Source: Dictyobacter formicarum (GTDB lineage Bacteria; Chloroflexota; Ktedonobacteria; Ktedonobacterales; Ktedonobacteraceae). From it: 64,000 bases of DNA. Where the stretch lies: contig NZ_BNJJ01000030.1 of assembly GCF_016587435.1 (NCBI RefSeq), positions 24,330-88,329 of the forward strand, in the 5' to 3' direction. The notes beneath the pieces were generated by a model that saw only the letters and a program-made list of their open reading frames with translations, made no database searches and had not been told where the DNA came from. Below are positions 8,248-19,458 of the stretch, piece after piece (position 1 is the first letter of the stretch; every line of letters starts with the position of its first letter). The translations under genes and the position numbers were made by a program.

Positions 8248-9243
8248 ATGGGCAAGACATCTTCAGGCTCCTTTGTGAGGAAGTCAAGCAAAGGATTTAT
8301 CGCGACTTTTGTTGCCTTGTGCCTGCTAGCGATCACAGCCACGGCTGCATTGGCTAATTCTGTAAACATTTACGATAATGCAGGGGTTTTGAATCAGTCA
8401 CAAGTGCGGAGCGCGGCCTCGTCATTATCCAAGCCGATTGATATCTATGCGGTTAATTCGACGACGTCGAATGCTTCATTCGACCAGACGGCCAAGCGCA
8501 GCATCAGAAATGCTAACATGATTGTGCTGGCGTTTAACCCGCATCACGTAGCGATTGTCGGCGGAAACAGTGTTGGCCTGTCTACAAGCCAGTATCAAGA
8601 TGCTACTAACGCATTTACTGGGGCAATGAATGGTGGCAGTAGGAATTATACCAATGCCACGATTGCCGCTATCAACTCATTGAAGGGCTCACTCAATGGT
8701 AGCAATTCGTTCATTCCTGGTGTAGGAGGGGGTGCTGGAAGCTCGATCGGCGGAACCCTCTGTTGTGTTGGTTTGATCGCTTTAGCCATCATTGCGGCTT
8801 TTGCCTTTGCACGTCGGCGTCGCAGTGGTGTTGGCGGCCTCTTCAATCGCCAACCCAACTACAATCAACCCTATAACCAGGGTCCATACCCACCTAACTA
8901 TCAGGGTCCATACCCACCACAAAATCAGGGAATGAATCCATGGGCCGCTGGTGGTCTGGGCGCTGCCGCTGGTGGTCTGGCCGGCTATGAGCTCGGTAAG
9001 GCCGCTGGTGAACGCGAGCGCGAAGGTGGCGACTTTGGTGGAGGAGCCAGCGGAGACTTTGGAGGAGGAGATGGAGGCTTTGGCGGAGGAGCCAGTGGAG
9101 ACTTTGGAGGTGGTGACGGAGGTTTTGGCGGAGATGGAGGCTTTGGCGGTGGGGGAGACGGCGGATTTGGCGGTGGTTCAAGCGGAGACTTTGGAGGTGG
9201 AGGCGGCGGAGACTTTGGAGGCGGCTCAAGTGGAAACTTCTAA
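8248..9243 (+). CDS. Secreted membrane-anchored protein, TPM-like domain with Gly/Phe/Asp-rich tail
   Basis: ATG 8248 (GGAAGGAATATT upstream) gives 331 residues. Residues about 18-37 form a signal peptide (FIATFVALCLLAITATAALA). The next stretch, IYDNAGVLNQSQV...PIDIYAVNS, resembles the start of TPM (YgcG-like) domains, which are extracytoplasmic and of uncertain activity. A transmembrane helix at about 170-188 (LCCVGLIALAIIAAFAFA) is followed by RRRR, so the C-terminal third is cytoplasmic if the signal peptide is cleaved. That part has NYNQPYNQGPYPPNYQ-type repeats, then alternating GDFGGG and GGFGGG units to the stop. The TPM assignment is moderate; the topology is clear. Confidence 0.7.
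   Translation: MGKTSSGSFVRKSSKGFIATFVALCLLAITATAALANSVNIYDNAGVLNQSQVRSAASSLSKPIDIYAVNSTTSNASFDQTAKRSIRNANMIVLAFNPHHVAIVGGNSVGLSTSQYQDATNAFTGAMNGGSRNYTNATIAAINSLKGSLNGSNSFIPGVGGGAGSSIGGTLCCVGLIALAIIAAFAFARRRRSGVGGLFNRQPNYNQPYNQGPYPPNYQGPYPPQNQGMNPWAAGGLGAAAGGLAGYELGKAAGEREREGGDFGGGASGDFGGGDGGFGGGASGDFGGGDGGFGGDGGFGGGGDGGFGGGSSGDFGGGGGGDFGGGSSGNF
9028..9240 (+). repeat. Coding tandem repeat for GDFGGG/GGFGGG units
   Basis: In-frame degenerate repeat of 12-30-bp units containing gacTTTGGAGG or ggcTTTGGCGG, giving Gly-Asp-Phe-Gly arrays at the C-terminus of the TPM-like protein. Such tracts change length readily by slippage. Confidence 0.8.
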
Positions 9244-9267
9244 GTCTCGGGTTACTTCTGGCTAAAC

Positions 9268-9305
9268 AAAGGCGGCGTCGATAGGTTTCTATCGGCGCCG
9301 CCTTT
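9268..9305. terminator. Bidirectional terminator between the Gly-rich protein gene and atpC
   Basis: Stem AAAGGCGGCG (9268-9277) pairs with CGCCGCCTTT (9296-9305); GATAG and CTATC pair inside. A-run before and T-run after allow use in both directions by the two convergent genes. Confidence 0.8.
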
Positions 9306-9359
9306 GTGTGTTTTGTGTGTATGGTATCGTGTAGCTGTTTTGCTATATCGAAGTGCCGG

Positions 9360-9791
9360 CTAGCGAATACGACCACTGCGGCGAGCCAATTCCATCACTT
9401 TCAGGCGATTGATGGCGCGCAGCAATGCTGCTTGTAACTCGGCACGCTCAGTATTTGAGCGTGCCTGTTCCAGATGTTCCTGTGCTCGGCGACGGGCCTC
9501 CTCTGCACGAGCCTGGTCGATCTCTGCCGCATGTTCTGCCGTATCGGCCAGAATAGTGACACGATCATGGGAAACCTCTAGAAACCCGCCAGAGACAAAT
9601 AAGATATTATCCTCTCCGCGCAATTTAATCTGTAGAGGTCCAGGCCCCAACAGGGCCAGCAGGGGAGCATGCTCAGGCAAAATGCCCAGCTCCCCCTCTG
9701 ATCCGGGAGCATCCACGATATCGGCTTCGCCATTGTAGAGCTCACGCTCCGCGGTTACTACCTCGACATGCAGCGTATTGCGTGTCGCCAT
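9360..9791 (-). CDS. atpC: ATP synthase F1 epsilon subunit
   Basis: A 143-residue central-stalk subunit that couples rotor to catalytic head and can restrain ATP hydrolysis. The N-terminal beta-sandwich holds the family signatures LHVEVVTAERELYNGEAD and GELGILPEHAPLLALLGPG, then FVSGGFLEVSHDRVTILAD. A helical C-terminal domain (AEIDQARAEEARRRAQEHLE onward) makes up about residues 88-143. It is the last gene of the ATP synthase operon, 3 bp after atpD, followed by the terminator at 9268-9305. Confidence 0.97.
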   Translation of the reverse strand: MATRNTLHVEVVTAERELYNGEADIVDAPGSEGELGILPEHAPLLALLGPGPLQIKLRGEDNILFVSGGFLEVSHDRVTILADTAEHAAEIDQARAEEARRRAQEHLEQARSNTERAELQAALLRAINRLKVMELARRSGRIR

Positions 9792-9794
9792 GGC

Positions 9795-11270
<1,476 letters not shown>

Positions 11271-12185
11271 TTAGAGCGCCTCAGCACCGGCTACCACCTC
11301 AAGGATCTGGGTTGTGATAGCGGCCTGGCGAACCTTGTTATACGTCAAGGTGAGATCCTGAATCAGTTCGTTTGCGTTATCGGTCGCGTTTTTCATGGCA
11401 ACCATTTGTGCAGATTGCTGACTGGCGACAGCCTCAAGCATAGCCTGGTAAACCAGAATATCTACATAGCGTGGGAGCAACGCCTTAAAAATCGTTTGCT
11501 CATTGGGCTCGTAAATATATTCTGTGGCTTGCTTCTTCTTCTCCTGCTCATCCTCTTCCTTCTTCTCAGGTGGTTGGACGGGCAGCAACTGCACGGTTAC
11601 CGGCGTTTGAGTCACTGTATTGACAAATTTGGCATAGACCAGGTATACAACGTCGACCTCCCCTTTCAGGAAGGCATCCACGGCCACTTTTGCGATGGCG
11701 GTTGCATCACTGAGGCCTGGGCGATCTCCATAGTTGGTAAATTCAGCAGCCAGGCCAAGGTCGTTACGGATAACGAAATCACGGCCTTTGCGACCAACGG
11801 CTATGTATTCCACGCCGGGGCTGCGACCCTGCTCTGAGAGACGCTGGCTCTCGTTACGAGCCGTCAAGGCAGCGTGACGATTGATGTTTGAAGGTAAAGC
11901 ACCACAGAGGCCGCGGTCAGGAGAGATCAGCACAATGCCGATATTTCTCACTGGACGCTGCTTCAACAGTGCCAGATCCTCAACCAGATCATCACTGCCA
12001 TTCGAGGCTGCCGTCGCCAGGCGTGAAACGAGTTCGCGGATTTGATCGGCGAAGGGGCGAGCTTGTTCAACTCGCTCCTGCGCCCGTCGCATCTTACTAC
12101 TCGCCACCATTTGCATGGCTTTAGTAATTTTCGCTGTATTTTTTACTGATCGTATGCGCTGCCGAATTTCTCGGGTTGATGGCAT
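11271..12185 (-). CDS. atpG: ATP synthase F1 gamma subunit
   Basis: Rotor shaft subunit, 304 residues. The N-terminal coiled coil MPSTREIRQRIRSVKNTAKI and the C-terminal NATDNANELIQDLTLTYNKV block are the two family signatures, and GIVLISPDRGLCGALPSNIN lies in the Rossmann-like part. A Lys/Glu/Gln-rich insertion at about 206-228 (PPEKKEEDEQEKKKQ) makes it slightly longer than the E. coli protein. The start ATG has AGGAGGCAGATAG upstream. It lies 11 bp after atpA. Confidence 0.97.
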   Translation of the reverse strand: MPSTREIRQRIRSVKNTAKITKAMQMVASSKMRRAQERVEQARPFADQIRELVSRLATAASNGSDDLVEDLALLKQRPVRNIGIVLISPDRGLCGALPSNINRHAALTARNESQRLSEQGRSPGVEYIAVGRKGRDFVIRNDLGLAAEFTNYGDRPGLSDATAIAKVAVDAFLKGEVDVVYLVYAKFVNTVTQTPVTVQLLPVQPPEKKEEDEQEKKKQATEYIYEPNEQTIFKALLPRYVDILVYQAMLEAVASQQSAQMVAMKNATDNANELIQDLTLTYNKVRQAAITTQILEVVAGAEAL

Positions 12186-12196
12186 CTATCTGCCTC

Positions 12197-13744
12197 CTAG
12201 CGCTTTTGCTCTTCTCGTGGTGCAGCCGCCTTCTGATAGTCTTCGATGGCAGCTCCCAATTTCTTCAGCTGGTCCGAGCTCATCTTATTGCGGCCCTGAA
12301 CTGAAGACTCAATAATCTCGTTTTGAAGATCCTGATAGTTAGCGTCCATGAAGCGATAGAAGCCAGCTTCCCACTCGCTCACTTTATTTAGAGGTACGTC
12401 ATCCAGGTAACCATTGGTGACTGCGTAAAGGATCATAACCTGGCGGATAACAGAGACAGGCTGATACTGTGGCTGCTTCAGGATTTCCAGGATGCGGCGA
12501 CCGCGATCGATACGAGACTTGGTGGCTTTATCCAGGTCAGACGCGAACTGAGAGAAGGCTTCCAGTTCACGGAACTGCGCCAGATCCAGACGCAACGTAC
12601 CAGCAACCTGGCTCATCGCCTTTGTCTGGGCGCTACTACCTACGCGAGACACTGAGATACCGGTATTCAAGGCAGGGCGCTGACCAGCATTGAAGAGGTC
12701 GGTTTCCAGGAAGATCTGACCATCGGTAATCGAGATCAGGTTGGTTGGAATGTAAGCCGAAACGTCGTTTGCCTTTGTCTCAATGATTGGCAACGCGGTC
12801 AAAGAACCATTGCCATAATCTTTATTCAGGCGGGCAGCGCGCTCCAGTAAGCGGGAGTGCAGGTAGAACACGTCACCTGGATATGCTTCGCGTCCTGGAG
12901 GGCGGCGAATGATCAGTGAAATGTTACGGTAAGCTTCAGCGTGCTTGGTCAGATCATCATAAACGATCAGAGCATCGCGACCAGACTCCATGAACTCTTC
13001 GCCAATCGCACAACCGGCGTAGGGGGCGATATACTTCAAAGGAGCAGGATCAGAAGCGCCAGAGGCAACGATGATCGTGTATTCCATCGCGCCATATTCT
13101 TCCAGGATGGCGCGGGTACGAGCAATCGAAGAGTTTTTCTGACCAATTGCCACGTAGATACAGATCAGATTTTTGCCCTTCTGGTTAATGATCGTGTCGA
13201 GAGCAACAGCGGTCTTACCAGTCTGGCGGTCACCGATGATCAACTCACGCTGACCACGGCCGATCGGAATCATGCTATCGATAGCTTTGATACCAGTTTG
13301 TACCGGCTGGTTTACCGACTGACGCGTAATAACGCCAGGGGCAACACGCTCGATCGGGCGGTATTTATCGGTTGTGATTGGGCCTCGATCATCCAGAGGT
13401 TGACCAATTGGATTGACTACACGGCCGAGCAGAGCATCGCCAACCGGCACCTGAATGATACGCCCGGTCGTACGGACCTCATCATCTTCACGAATTTGTG
13501 TATAATCACCCAGGATAGGGCAGCTGACCGCTTCCTCTTCAAGGTTAAAGGCCATGCCATAAAGTCCTGTACGGGGAAATTCTACCAACTCAAGATACTT
13601 AACATCTTGCAGACCATAAATACGGGCGACACCGTCTTGTACCGCGATAACTGTACCGACACTGGCGGTCGAAGTGGTATCTGCACCAAAGCCTGCGATG
13701 TTTTTCTCTATGATGGCACTGATTTCATCAGCCCAAGATGCCAT
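12197..13744 (-). CDS. atpA: ATP synthase F1 alpha subunit
   Basis: Regulatory nucleotide-binding subunit of F1, 515 residues. Walker A GDRQTGKT is at about 171-178; the stretches [16 protein letters not shown] and the [20 protein letters not shown] signature (read in two parts: [20 protein letters not shown]) are intact, as is the arginine-finger region [28 protein letters not shown] ribosome site precedes the ATG. A 229-bp untranslated gap separates it from atpH, unusually long for this operon. Confidence 0.98.
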   Translation of the reverse strand: MASWADEISAIIEKNIAGFGADTTSTASVGTVIAVQDGVARIYGLQDVKYLELVEFPRTGLYGMAFNLEEEAVSCPILGDYTQIREDDEVRTTGRIIQVPVGDALLGRVVNPIGQPLDDRGPITTDKYRPIERVAPGVITRQSVNQPVQTGIKAIDSMIPIGRGQRELIIGDRQTGKTAVALDTIINQKGKNLICIYVAIGQKNSSIARTRAILEEYGAMEYTIIVASGASDPAPLKYIAPYAGCAIGEEFMESGRDALIVYDDLTKHAEAYRNISLIIRRPPGREAYPGDVFYLHSRLLERAARLNKDYGNGSLTALPIIETKANDVSAYIPTNLISITDGQIFLETDLFNAGQRPALNTGISVSRVGSSAQTKAMSQVAGTLRLDLAQFRELEAFSQFASDLDKATKSRIDRGRRILEILKQPQYQPVSVIRQVMILYAVTNGYLDDVPLNKVSEWEAGFYRFMDANYQDLQNEIIESSVQGRNKMSSDQLKKLGAAIEDYQKAAAPREEQKR

Positions 13745-13973
13745 CGCGTTCCTCCTAGTGTTTCCTAGTGGCTTCTACTGTTTGTCGTTGTATTGTTGTT
13801 ATTTTTACAATCGATCTCTACACGTTTCAATTGTCGTTTGGCTCGTTCGAGCTATGTTCAGGTGGACATCGATACGGGGATCTACATATTGTTCTGGTGC
13901 TCCCGACCTCTATACACCTGCATTTTAGATCGAGATCTAGCTGATTCTGGCGTTGTGGCCGGCAATGAGTTGG

Positions 13974-14573
13974 CTAGCGGTTTGCCGGTTGGGCAAAATC
14001 CTCGGAAGCCAACTCATCATCGGAGCTGGTAGCAGTGACGCCCGCGAGCAATTGTTGCTGCAGAATATGCAGGCGATTGCGGGCACTACCATCGATCATC
14101 TCATCTCCTACACGGGCGACAACACCACCTAAGATACTCGGATCGACCCGAGTTTGCATAATAATGCTTTTGCCAGTCTTGTGCTCAAGCGCCTTCTTGA
14201 CGATAGCTTTCTGGGCATCATCTAATTGGGCTGCAGTTGTGACCTCTGCGATTGCCTGATTGCGATAGTCAAGTACGAGTTTTTCGAACTCGGTTGCAAT
14301 ATTTGGCATAACATCGACCAGCTCACGCTGGACAATGAGCAGGGCAAGGTTGAGCGACGTAGGCAGCACTTTTGAGGCTAAAGCCTGGCGTAAAGCCGTC
14401 TCTTTGCGCTGAGCAGGAATCTTGGGTTCGCGTAGCAAATAGGCCAGCTTGCGCTGCCTGAAAAGCTCAGCGATCTGTTTGACGTCATCGAGTGTGCGGT
14501 CTATTGTATTCTGTTTTCGCGCCAACTCGAACAGCGCTCCTGCATAGCGGCGTGCGATCGCTCCTTTAAGCAT
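13974..14573 (-). CDS. atpH: ATP synthase F1 delta subunit
   Basis: Peripheral-stalk subunit (OSCP-type), 199 residues. The N-terminus GAIARRYAGALFELARKQ is the family signature, and the C-terminal part with DPSILGGVVARVGDEMIDGS is the second. A Ser/Asp/Glu tail (ATSSDDELASEDFAQPANR) extends about 20 residues beyond the usual end. The start codon overlaps the atpF stop codon by one base (TAATG), implying translational coupling. Confidence 0.95.
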   Translation of the reverse strand: MLKGAIARRYAGALFELARKQNTIDRTLDDVKQIAELFRQRKLAYLLREPKIPAQRKETALRQALASKVLPTSLNLALLIVQRELVDVMPNIATEFEKLVLDYRNQAIAEVTTAAQLDDAQKAIVKKALEHKTGKSIIMQTRVDPSILGGVVARVGDEMIDGSARNRLHILQQQLLAGVTATSSDDELASEDFAQPANR

Positions 14574-15133
14574 TAGTTATTCCTCGCCTGGTCACTAGCC
14601 GTGACAAACTCTTCGACCAAGCGGCGGTTGTCGTTGCTATCAACTGACCGGCTGATAACTTTGCTGGCGGCCTCAATGGAAAGATTGATAACATCGCGAC
14701 TGAGCTCCATGCGAGCACGATTGGCTTCCTGATGGATGCGAGCGATCTGCTGCTGGCTGATTTTCTCTGCGCGATCACGAGCCTCGGCTTCAATCTGCTG
14801 GGCAACCTGCTCAGCATTTTTGGTCGCACGCTCAATGGTTTCCTGTGCCTGACGCTTGGCGTCCAGAATAATTTGTTCAGCGTTGTTGGTCGCCTCAGCC
14901 AGATCGCGCTTGGCTTGCTCAGCGTTTTCGATGCCTTCCCGGATTAACGCCTGCCGTTTTTCCAATGTGCGTTGCACTATTGGCAGGACCCATTTCCAGA
15001 GGACAAAGAGAACGATAATAAAGCTAACGAGCTGCGAAATAAAGGCGGCGGCGTTAATACCAAGTGCACCAAGGCCACTGGGCGACTCGGCGCTTGCAAC
15101 AGCGGCTGATGCAAGTGTGAGTGTTATGTTCAC
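14573..15133 (-). CDS. atpF: ATP synthase Fo b subunit
   Basis: Peripheral-stalk membrane subunit. One N-terminal membrane helix (FISQLVSFIIVLFVLWKWVL) is followed by a long charged helix with RQALIREGIENAEQAKRDLAEA, typical of subunit b. The start was set at GTG 15133 (VNITL...), which has AAAGGAAGCGCTATC upstream at proper spacing; an in-frame ATG at 15151 lacks a site. About 25 residues precede the membrane helix and could be a signal-like leader, as seen in several Gram-positive-type b subunits. Confidence 0.94.
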   Translation of the reverse strand: MNITLTLASAAVASAESPSGLGALGINAAAFISQLVSFIIVLFVLWKWVLPIVQRTLEKRQALIREGIENAEQAKRDLAEATNNAEQIILDAKRQAQETIERATKNAEQVAQQIEAEARDRAEKISQQQIARIHQEANRARMELSRDVINLSIEAASKVISRSVDSNDNRRLVEEFVTASDQARNN

Positions 15134-15292
15134 GATAGCGCTTCCTTTCATCAAAAGTAATACATGGATATCCCGTACGTAAGGCGGAGACGTGGCATCG
15201 CCTGTCTCTCTCCTGACCAGATAGCAGGAAGAAGGGAAAACAGAATGGACGCACTACGTCTCCACTACACGTTACGAAACAGAAAGTATTAC

Positions 15293-15529
<237 letters not shown>

Positions 15530-15628
15530 TTAAGGATGAATGTATTATGTAATTAATGGATTAAGGTTGTTTATGCAATCGCAGAAGTTTCTGCGAGAAG
15601 CAGCAAGTCAGTGAGTGGCAACTACATA

Positions 15629-16501
15629 CTAGTGAGTAGTAACAGCGCTGCCCTCATATTCGTGATGTACCTCGTGTTCACCCTCGTCGTGATGAGAGTG
15701 GCTGATGGTGCCAATTTGCATAAAGAGCAAGGTCAAGAAGGCGAAAACAAACGCCTGGATGACTGCAACAAAAAGTTCAAATGGGATGAAGATAATATCG
15801 GCAACGACCGGCAGCAGGTAAGCGAATACCGAGAGTAGTACGCTACCAGCAAAGATATTACCAAAGAGACGGAAGGAGAAAGAAATCAAACGTCCGAGCT
15901 CACTGATAATTTCGAGCAGGCCTACTAATAAGTCAACAATACCCATTCCCCCTTTCTCTTTGATCGCTTTAAAGTTCAGATACTTGCTGATCTGATCTTT
16001 AAAACCGAGCATCGAGAAGCCTAAAATCTGAGTTACAACCACCGACACCAGCGCCATCGCCAGAGTCAGGTTCAGGTCTGTTGTTGGGGGGCGTAACCAG
16101 GGGGTAATTTGATTGGATGCATCACCGAATAAGAATGGCCCATGAATGATGGTGCCAGCCTTTTCAAGATGAATAGTACCAATCGTATCGACGCCGGGAA
16201 TAACGTCAAGCACATTACAGACTAAAATGAAGATAAAGAATGTAGAAACGAGGGGAAAGAACCTCTTTCCTCTCTCTTTTCCTGCCACTCCTTCTACTAA
16301 ATTCTGTAAAAACTCGACTAGCCACTCAACGGCATTTTGCAGCCCACTTGGAATCAGGTCCTGACGTCGAGTACCAAAATAAAGCACCACGAGCAAGCAA
16401 ATAATAGAAATCCAAGTACAGAGCAGAGTGTTAGTGATCCACGTGCCAGGAATGATTACTTCCGGGGCAATCGTGATGTTTGGAAGTCTCCACAGATTCA
16501 C
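15629..16501 (-). CDS. atpB: ATP synthase Fo a subunit
   Basis: Membrane stator subunit, 290 residues with five or six helices. The essential arginine is in SFSFRLFGNIFAG, and the last helix has VIQAFVFAFLTLLFMQIG. The start is GTG 16501 with GGGAGGAAAGCCGA upstream. Odd feature: the C-terminus is His/Glu-rich (SHSHHDEGEHEVHHEYEG), which is not part of the usual subunit and could bind metal. It is followed 114 bp later by atpE. Confidence 0.96.
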   Translation of the reverse strand: MNLWRLPNITIAPEVIIPGTWITNTLLCTWISIICLLVVLYFGTRRQDLIPSGLQNAVEWLVEFLQNLVEGVAGKERGKRFFPLVSTFFIFILVCNVLDVIPGVDTIGTIHLEKAGTIIHGPFLFGDASNQITPWLRPPTTDLNLTLAMALVSVVVTQILGFSMLGFKDQISKYLNFKAIKEKGGMGIVDLLVGLLEIISELGRLISFSFRLFGNIFAGSVLLSVFAYLLPVVADIIFIPFELFVAVIQAFVFAFLTLLFMQIGTISHSHHDEGEHEVHHEYEGSAVTTH

Positions 16502-16569
16502 TCGGCTTTCCTCCCTATATGCCGAGCTCTGCCAGGTCTGGTTCGATGTGCTTAAGGGATCCGTTTGGC

Positions 16570-16791
16570 CTACTGAAAGACGCTTTTATATAAACGGTAT
16601 GCTCCATAAATTCCCGAAATCAGGCCAAGCAGCAGCCCGAGAAGTATGAACAATGGTCCGGTATGAAGAAGGCCATCGAGGTAATTTCCCAGGATGGCTC
16701 CAAGGGCGATGGGGACGGCTACAGTAAAACCCATGCCGCTCAGCGCCCCCAACGTATTCAACATTGTTGGGGTAGGCGGTTTCTGTTTCAT
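16570..16791 (-). CDS. AtpZ/AtpI-like small membrane protein heading the ATP synthase operon
   Basis: ATG 16791 gives 73 residues (MKQKPPTPTMLNTL...). Two hydrophobic helices (GFTVAVPIALGAILGNYLDG and LFILLGLLLGLISGIYGAYR) joined by a short loop match the ATPase gene1 (AtpZ) pattern; such proteins help assemble the c ring or supply Mg. The ribosome site AAAAGG abuts the ATG, so the exact start is uncertain. Upstream starts would overlap the promoter at 16832-16860. Confidence 0.75.
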   Translation of the reverse strand: MKQKPPTPTMLNTLGALSGMGFTVAVPIALGAILGNYLDGLLHTGPLFILLGLLLGLISGIYGAYRLYKSVFQ

Positions 16792-16831
16792 CCTTTTGGT
16801 CCCATTTTTTCTTCTCAATAATACCAGTCGG

Positions 16832-16860
16832 ATTATAGCACAGGGATGAACCTGTTGCAA
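16832..16860 (-). promoter_or_regulatory. Extended -10 promoter of the ATP synthase operon
   Basis: On the minus strand TTGCAA (16855-16860), a 17-nt spacer, then TGC-TATAAT (-10 at 16832-16837). The predicted start point is about 34 nt before the AtpZ-like ATG. Confidence 0.7.
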
Positions 16861-16952
16861 CAGTAGATACACTTTTTAAGAAGCCTGAAGGCGCCACTGC
16901 TAGACAGGCATTTGATGTCAAATAGGCCATATTTAAGGTAGATTGGAAATGA

Positions 16953-18416
16953 TTAATTTTCTATCGTATGTTTATTTTCTGATGCAGGAGGTTTTTGTAG
17001 CGCACCTGAAATGGTGAGCCCCATGGCTGCCAGGCATCCCATGCCACTTCCACACATCAACAGTGCCGTCCAGGGATGGGAGAAGAAAAACATAGTGGCG
17101 ACATCGTGTGAGCTGATATGCATGAGGCCATAGAATATGAGCAGCCCCACGGCTTCATTGCTGCCTACCTGTCCAGGAGGAGTGGGTAGGATGTAGAACA
17201 TGTTATAAATGGTATAGCCGAAGATGGCGGTTCCAAAGGAAACCTGTGCGCCGATTGTCCAGAAGGCGAGCATGGCGAAGAGGCCATCGCAGATGACAGC
17301 GAGCAGCGTCAGGGAAACTGCGGGCACAAAGATCGCTGGCCGACTGGTCCCGGCCAGGAGCGCAGCGACAAAACCTGTGGCCATGTTTTCTATCCGCCTG
17401 GCGCGCATAACTGGTGGTAGTAGCCGGCTCATGGACTGTAAGAGCTCAATAGCGCTGTCCCGTTTCCAGATAGTCAACAGGACAAAGCCAATTACTAGCA
17501 GCAATAACGCGTTTATGACTGCCAGTAGCAGCCAGATTTTGATGTCCATGTGGATACCAAGTAGTGGAAGCAGCGCCATGATGAAGAAGGCTGGCATGAG
17601 ATCCAGTGTTTTATCCATCGCTACGGTAGGCAGTGATTGGCTGATAGGCATGCCGCTGATGCGCCGCAACATGACACATTTAGCTACCTCACCACCGCGA
17701 ACAGGCAGGACAAAGTTGAGAAATGTGCTGATCAGATAGAGTTGAATAGCTTTGTGGAGCTGGATCTGACCAATCGGCCGTAGAAAAAGTTGCCAGCGCC
17801 AGCCACGAATGCTAAAGGCCAGCAGGAAAGCCACTCCTGACAGAAGAGCCAGCAGTATGCCGCGGGGTGTGGTCAGGTTTTTTTTAAGCGTATTCACCAC
17901 GGCTGGCATGTTGGCGAAATGCATTACCAGGACCAGCAATCCCAGACCAACCAGAGTGCCCAGCAATACTTTCACCCATGGCAAGCGGAACCACCTCCAT
18001 GGGCGAGGCTGATGACTGATGACCGCTGGCCGCTGCCTGGATGAACCTGTGGTGACGCTGATAGGTTCTGTATAGCCAGAGGGCCTATCGTCGTCGAGGT
18101 CCATGACCGCAAGTGGGCCCGTTTGTTGGATGCCGGCAGGCCACCATTCTTCGGTTACAAATTCCAGCTGTTCATGATGCGCTGTAGGTGCCGGAGTGGC
18201 ATGGATGGCCTGATGCATGCCACTGACCTGCATCAGATGATTGGCGCTCTGTTTTTCTGTATCTTCACCTTCCTCCTGTGTGCTCCTAAGTTGGACCGTC
18301 TCTTGAGTGCCATCATCTTCTAGTTGCGCTGACACGCGCACCAGCCTGGTTGGGCGAATACGTGTGGTTGTGATAGGTATTGGAAGTCGGTAGCGCTGCT
18401 GGTTAGATCGGTACAT
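16953..18416 (-). CDS. Lysylphosphatidylglycerol synthase-type (flippase-like) membrane protein
   Basis: A 487-residue protein with a cytoplasmic N-terminal region of about 150 residues, then multiple membrane helices. Family blocks of the UPF0104/LPG-synthase transmembrane domain are seen: ISTFLNFVLPVRGGEVAKCV, AMDKTLDLMPAFF and PTPPGQVGSNEAVGLLIFYG. Relatives move lipids or lipid-linked sugars across the membrane; no aminoacyl-transferase domain is fused. It is the last gene of the glycan operon, 49 bp after the epimerase. The start ATG 18416 follows AAGGAGCGTAAAATTTTC, a long spacing. Confidence 0.85.
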   Translation of the reverse strand: MYRSNQQRYRLPIPITTTRIRPTRLVRVSAQLEDDGTQETVQLRSTQEEGEDTEKQSANHLMQVSGMHQAIHATPAPTAHHEQLEFVTEEWWPAGIQQTGPLAVMDLDDDRPSGYTEPISVTTGSSRQRPAVISHQPRPWRWFRLPWVKVLLGTLVGLGLLVLVMHFANMPAVVNTLKKNLTTPRGILLALLSGVAFLLAFSIRGWRWQLFLRPIGQIQLHKAIQLYLISTFLNFVLPVRGGEVAKCVMLRRISGMPISQSLPTVAMDKTLDLMPAFFIMALLPLLGIHMDIKIWLLLAVINALLLLVIGFVLLTIWKRDSAIELLQSMSRLLPPVMRARRIENMATGFVAALLAGTSRPAIFVPAVSLTLLAVICDGLFAMLAFWTIGAQVSFGTAIFGYTIYNMFYILPTPPGQVGSNEAVGLLIFYGLMHISSHDVATMFFFSHPWTALLMCGSGMGCLAAMGLTISGALQKPPASENKHTIEN

Positions 18417-18465
18417 GAAAATTTTACGCTCCTTGTAGCTGTTTTTAGAGATAAAATGTGGTTAT

Positions 18466-19458
18466 TTATAGGTAGGCATGTGCTTGATACCAGTTAACGG
18501 TCTGGCGTATGCCCGCTTCCAGAGTGATGGAAGGCACAAATTCCAGTTCATGTTGTGCGCGCGTCGTGTTGTAGATGCGACTATGGGTCAGAAAGTCAAT
18601 GCGGCTATGGGTCAATGGCGCATGTGTGCTCGCTCTCATGCCAGGTGTGAGCGTAGAGGCAGTAGCCACCAGGTGAGCCAGCCACAAAGGTATACTGCTC
18701 CTGGGCAGGACAAGATTTTGTGCCTGGGCTATGGTTTGTGCCAGCTCATATATGGACACTGGCTGGGAGCCAGCGATATTGTAGCTGCGACCAACGGCTT
18801 GATCCTGGTGCGCACCGAGTAGAAAAGCATTGATCATATCCGTGATATAGATAGGGTGCAACATGGCTCTCCCCCCATCAATCACATGAAACAGCCTCTT
18901 TTTAATGGCCTGGAAGAGTCCCAGAAGATGCAGGTCGCCCGGCCCGTATACCAGTCCCGGTCTGATAATGCTCACTGGCAAGTGTCGTGTGCGATGTGCT
19001 TGACCGACCAGTAGCTCGCAGGCTACTTTCGCGGTTTCATAAGGATTGGTCGGTGCATAAGGAGCCTCTTCGGTGGCCGGCTGGTGTCCTGTGATGCCAA
19101 AGACTCCGGTTGTGCTGCAATAGAGCAGGCGCTGCAGCGCCTTTTCTTTCTGGCAGGCGGCGAGTAGCGTGCGCGTCCCCTCAACATGTGTATGCGTATA
19201 GCTATGTACTGGATATATAGGATGATAGAGCTGTCCAGCCAGGTGATAGACATAACTAGCATTGTGTACTGTACGCTGAACCTGCGCCTGATCGGTGATA
19301 TCACCCGCAATAATTTCAACGTCGCTTCCAAAGAGCTGCCTGGCTTTGTCCGGATTGCGGGCCAGGACACGGACCTGCTGCCCTTTTTCAATTTCTAACA
19401 GGCGCCTGACCAGTGCCGTACCCAGGAAGCCTGTTGCACCTGTCACCGCAATCGTCAT
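18466..19458 (-). CDS. NAD-dependent epimerase/dehydratase family protein (extended SDR)
   Basis: ATG 19458 (CAGGAGCACAGGC upstream) gives 330 residues. The dinucleotide-binding glycine motif is VTGATGFLGTALVRRLL at the N-terminus, and the catalytic Tyr-x-x-x-Lys is in NPYETAKVACELL, preceded by CSTTGVFG. The pattern resembles 3-beta-HSD/dihydroflavonol-reductase-like SDRs acting on sugar nucleotides, isoprenoids or steroids; the substrate cannot be read. Its ATG overlaps the stop of the DUF362-ferredoxin gene (ATGA), so the two are translationally coupled. Confidence 0.88.
   Translation of the reverse strand: MTIAVTGATGFLGTALVRRLLEIEKGQQVRVLARNPDKARQLFGSDVEIIAGDITDQAQVQRTVHNASYVYHLAGQLYHPIYPVHSYTHTHVEGTRTLLAACQKEKALQRLLYCSTTGVFGITGHQPATEEAPYAPTNPYETAKVACELLVGQAHRTRHLPVSIIRPGLVYGPGDLHLLGLFQAIKKRLFHVIDGGRAMLHPIYITDMINAFLLGAHQDQAVGRSYNIAGSQPVSIYELAQTIAQAQNLVLPRSSIPLWLAHLVATASTLTPGMRASTHAPLTHSRIDFLTHSRIYNTTRAQHELEFVPSITLEAGIRQTVNWYQAHAYL

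Noticed and set aside
8894..9376. Arg/Leu/Gln-rich minus-strand frame
   Set aside because: It is the antisense of the Gly-rich repeat of the secreted protein and of the terminator.
12941..13768. 275-codon reading frame opposite atpA
   Set aside because: Antisense shadow of a conserved gene without any recognisable family.
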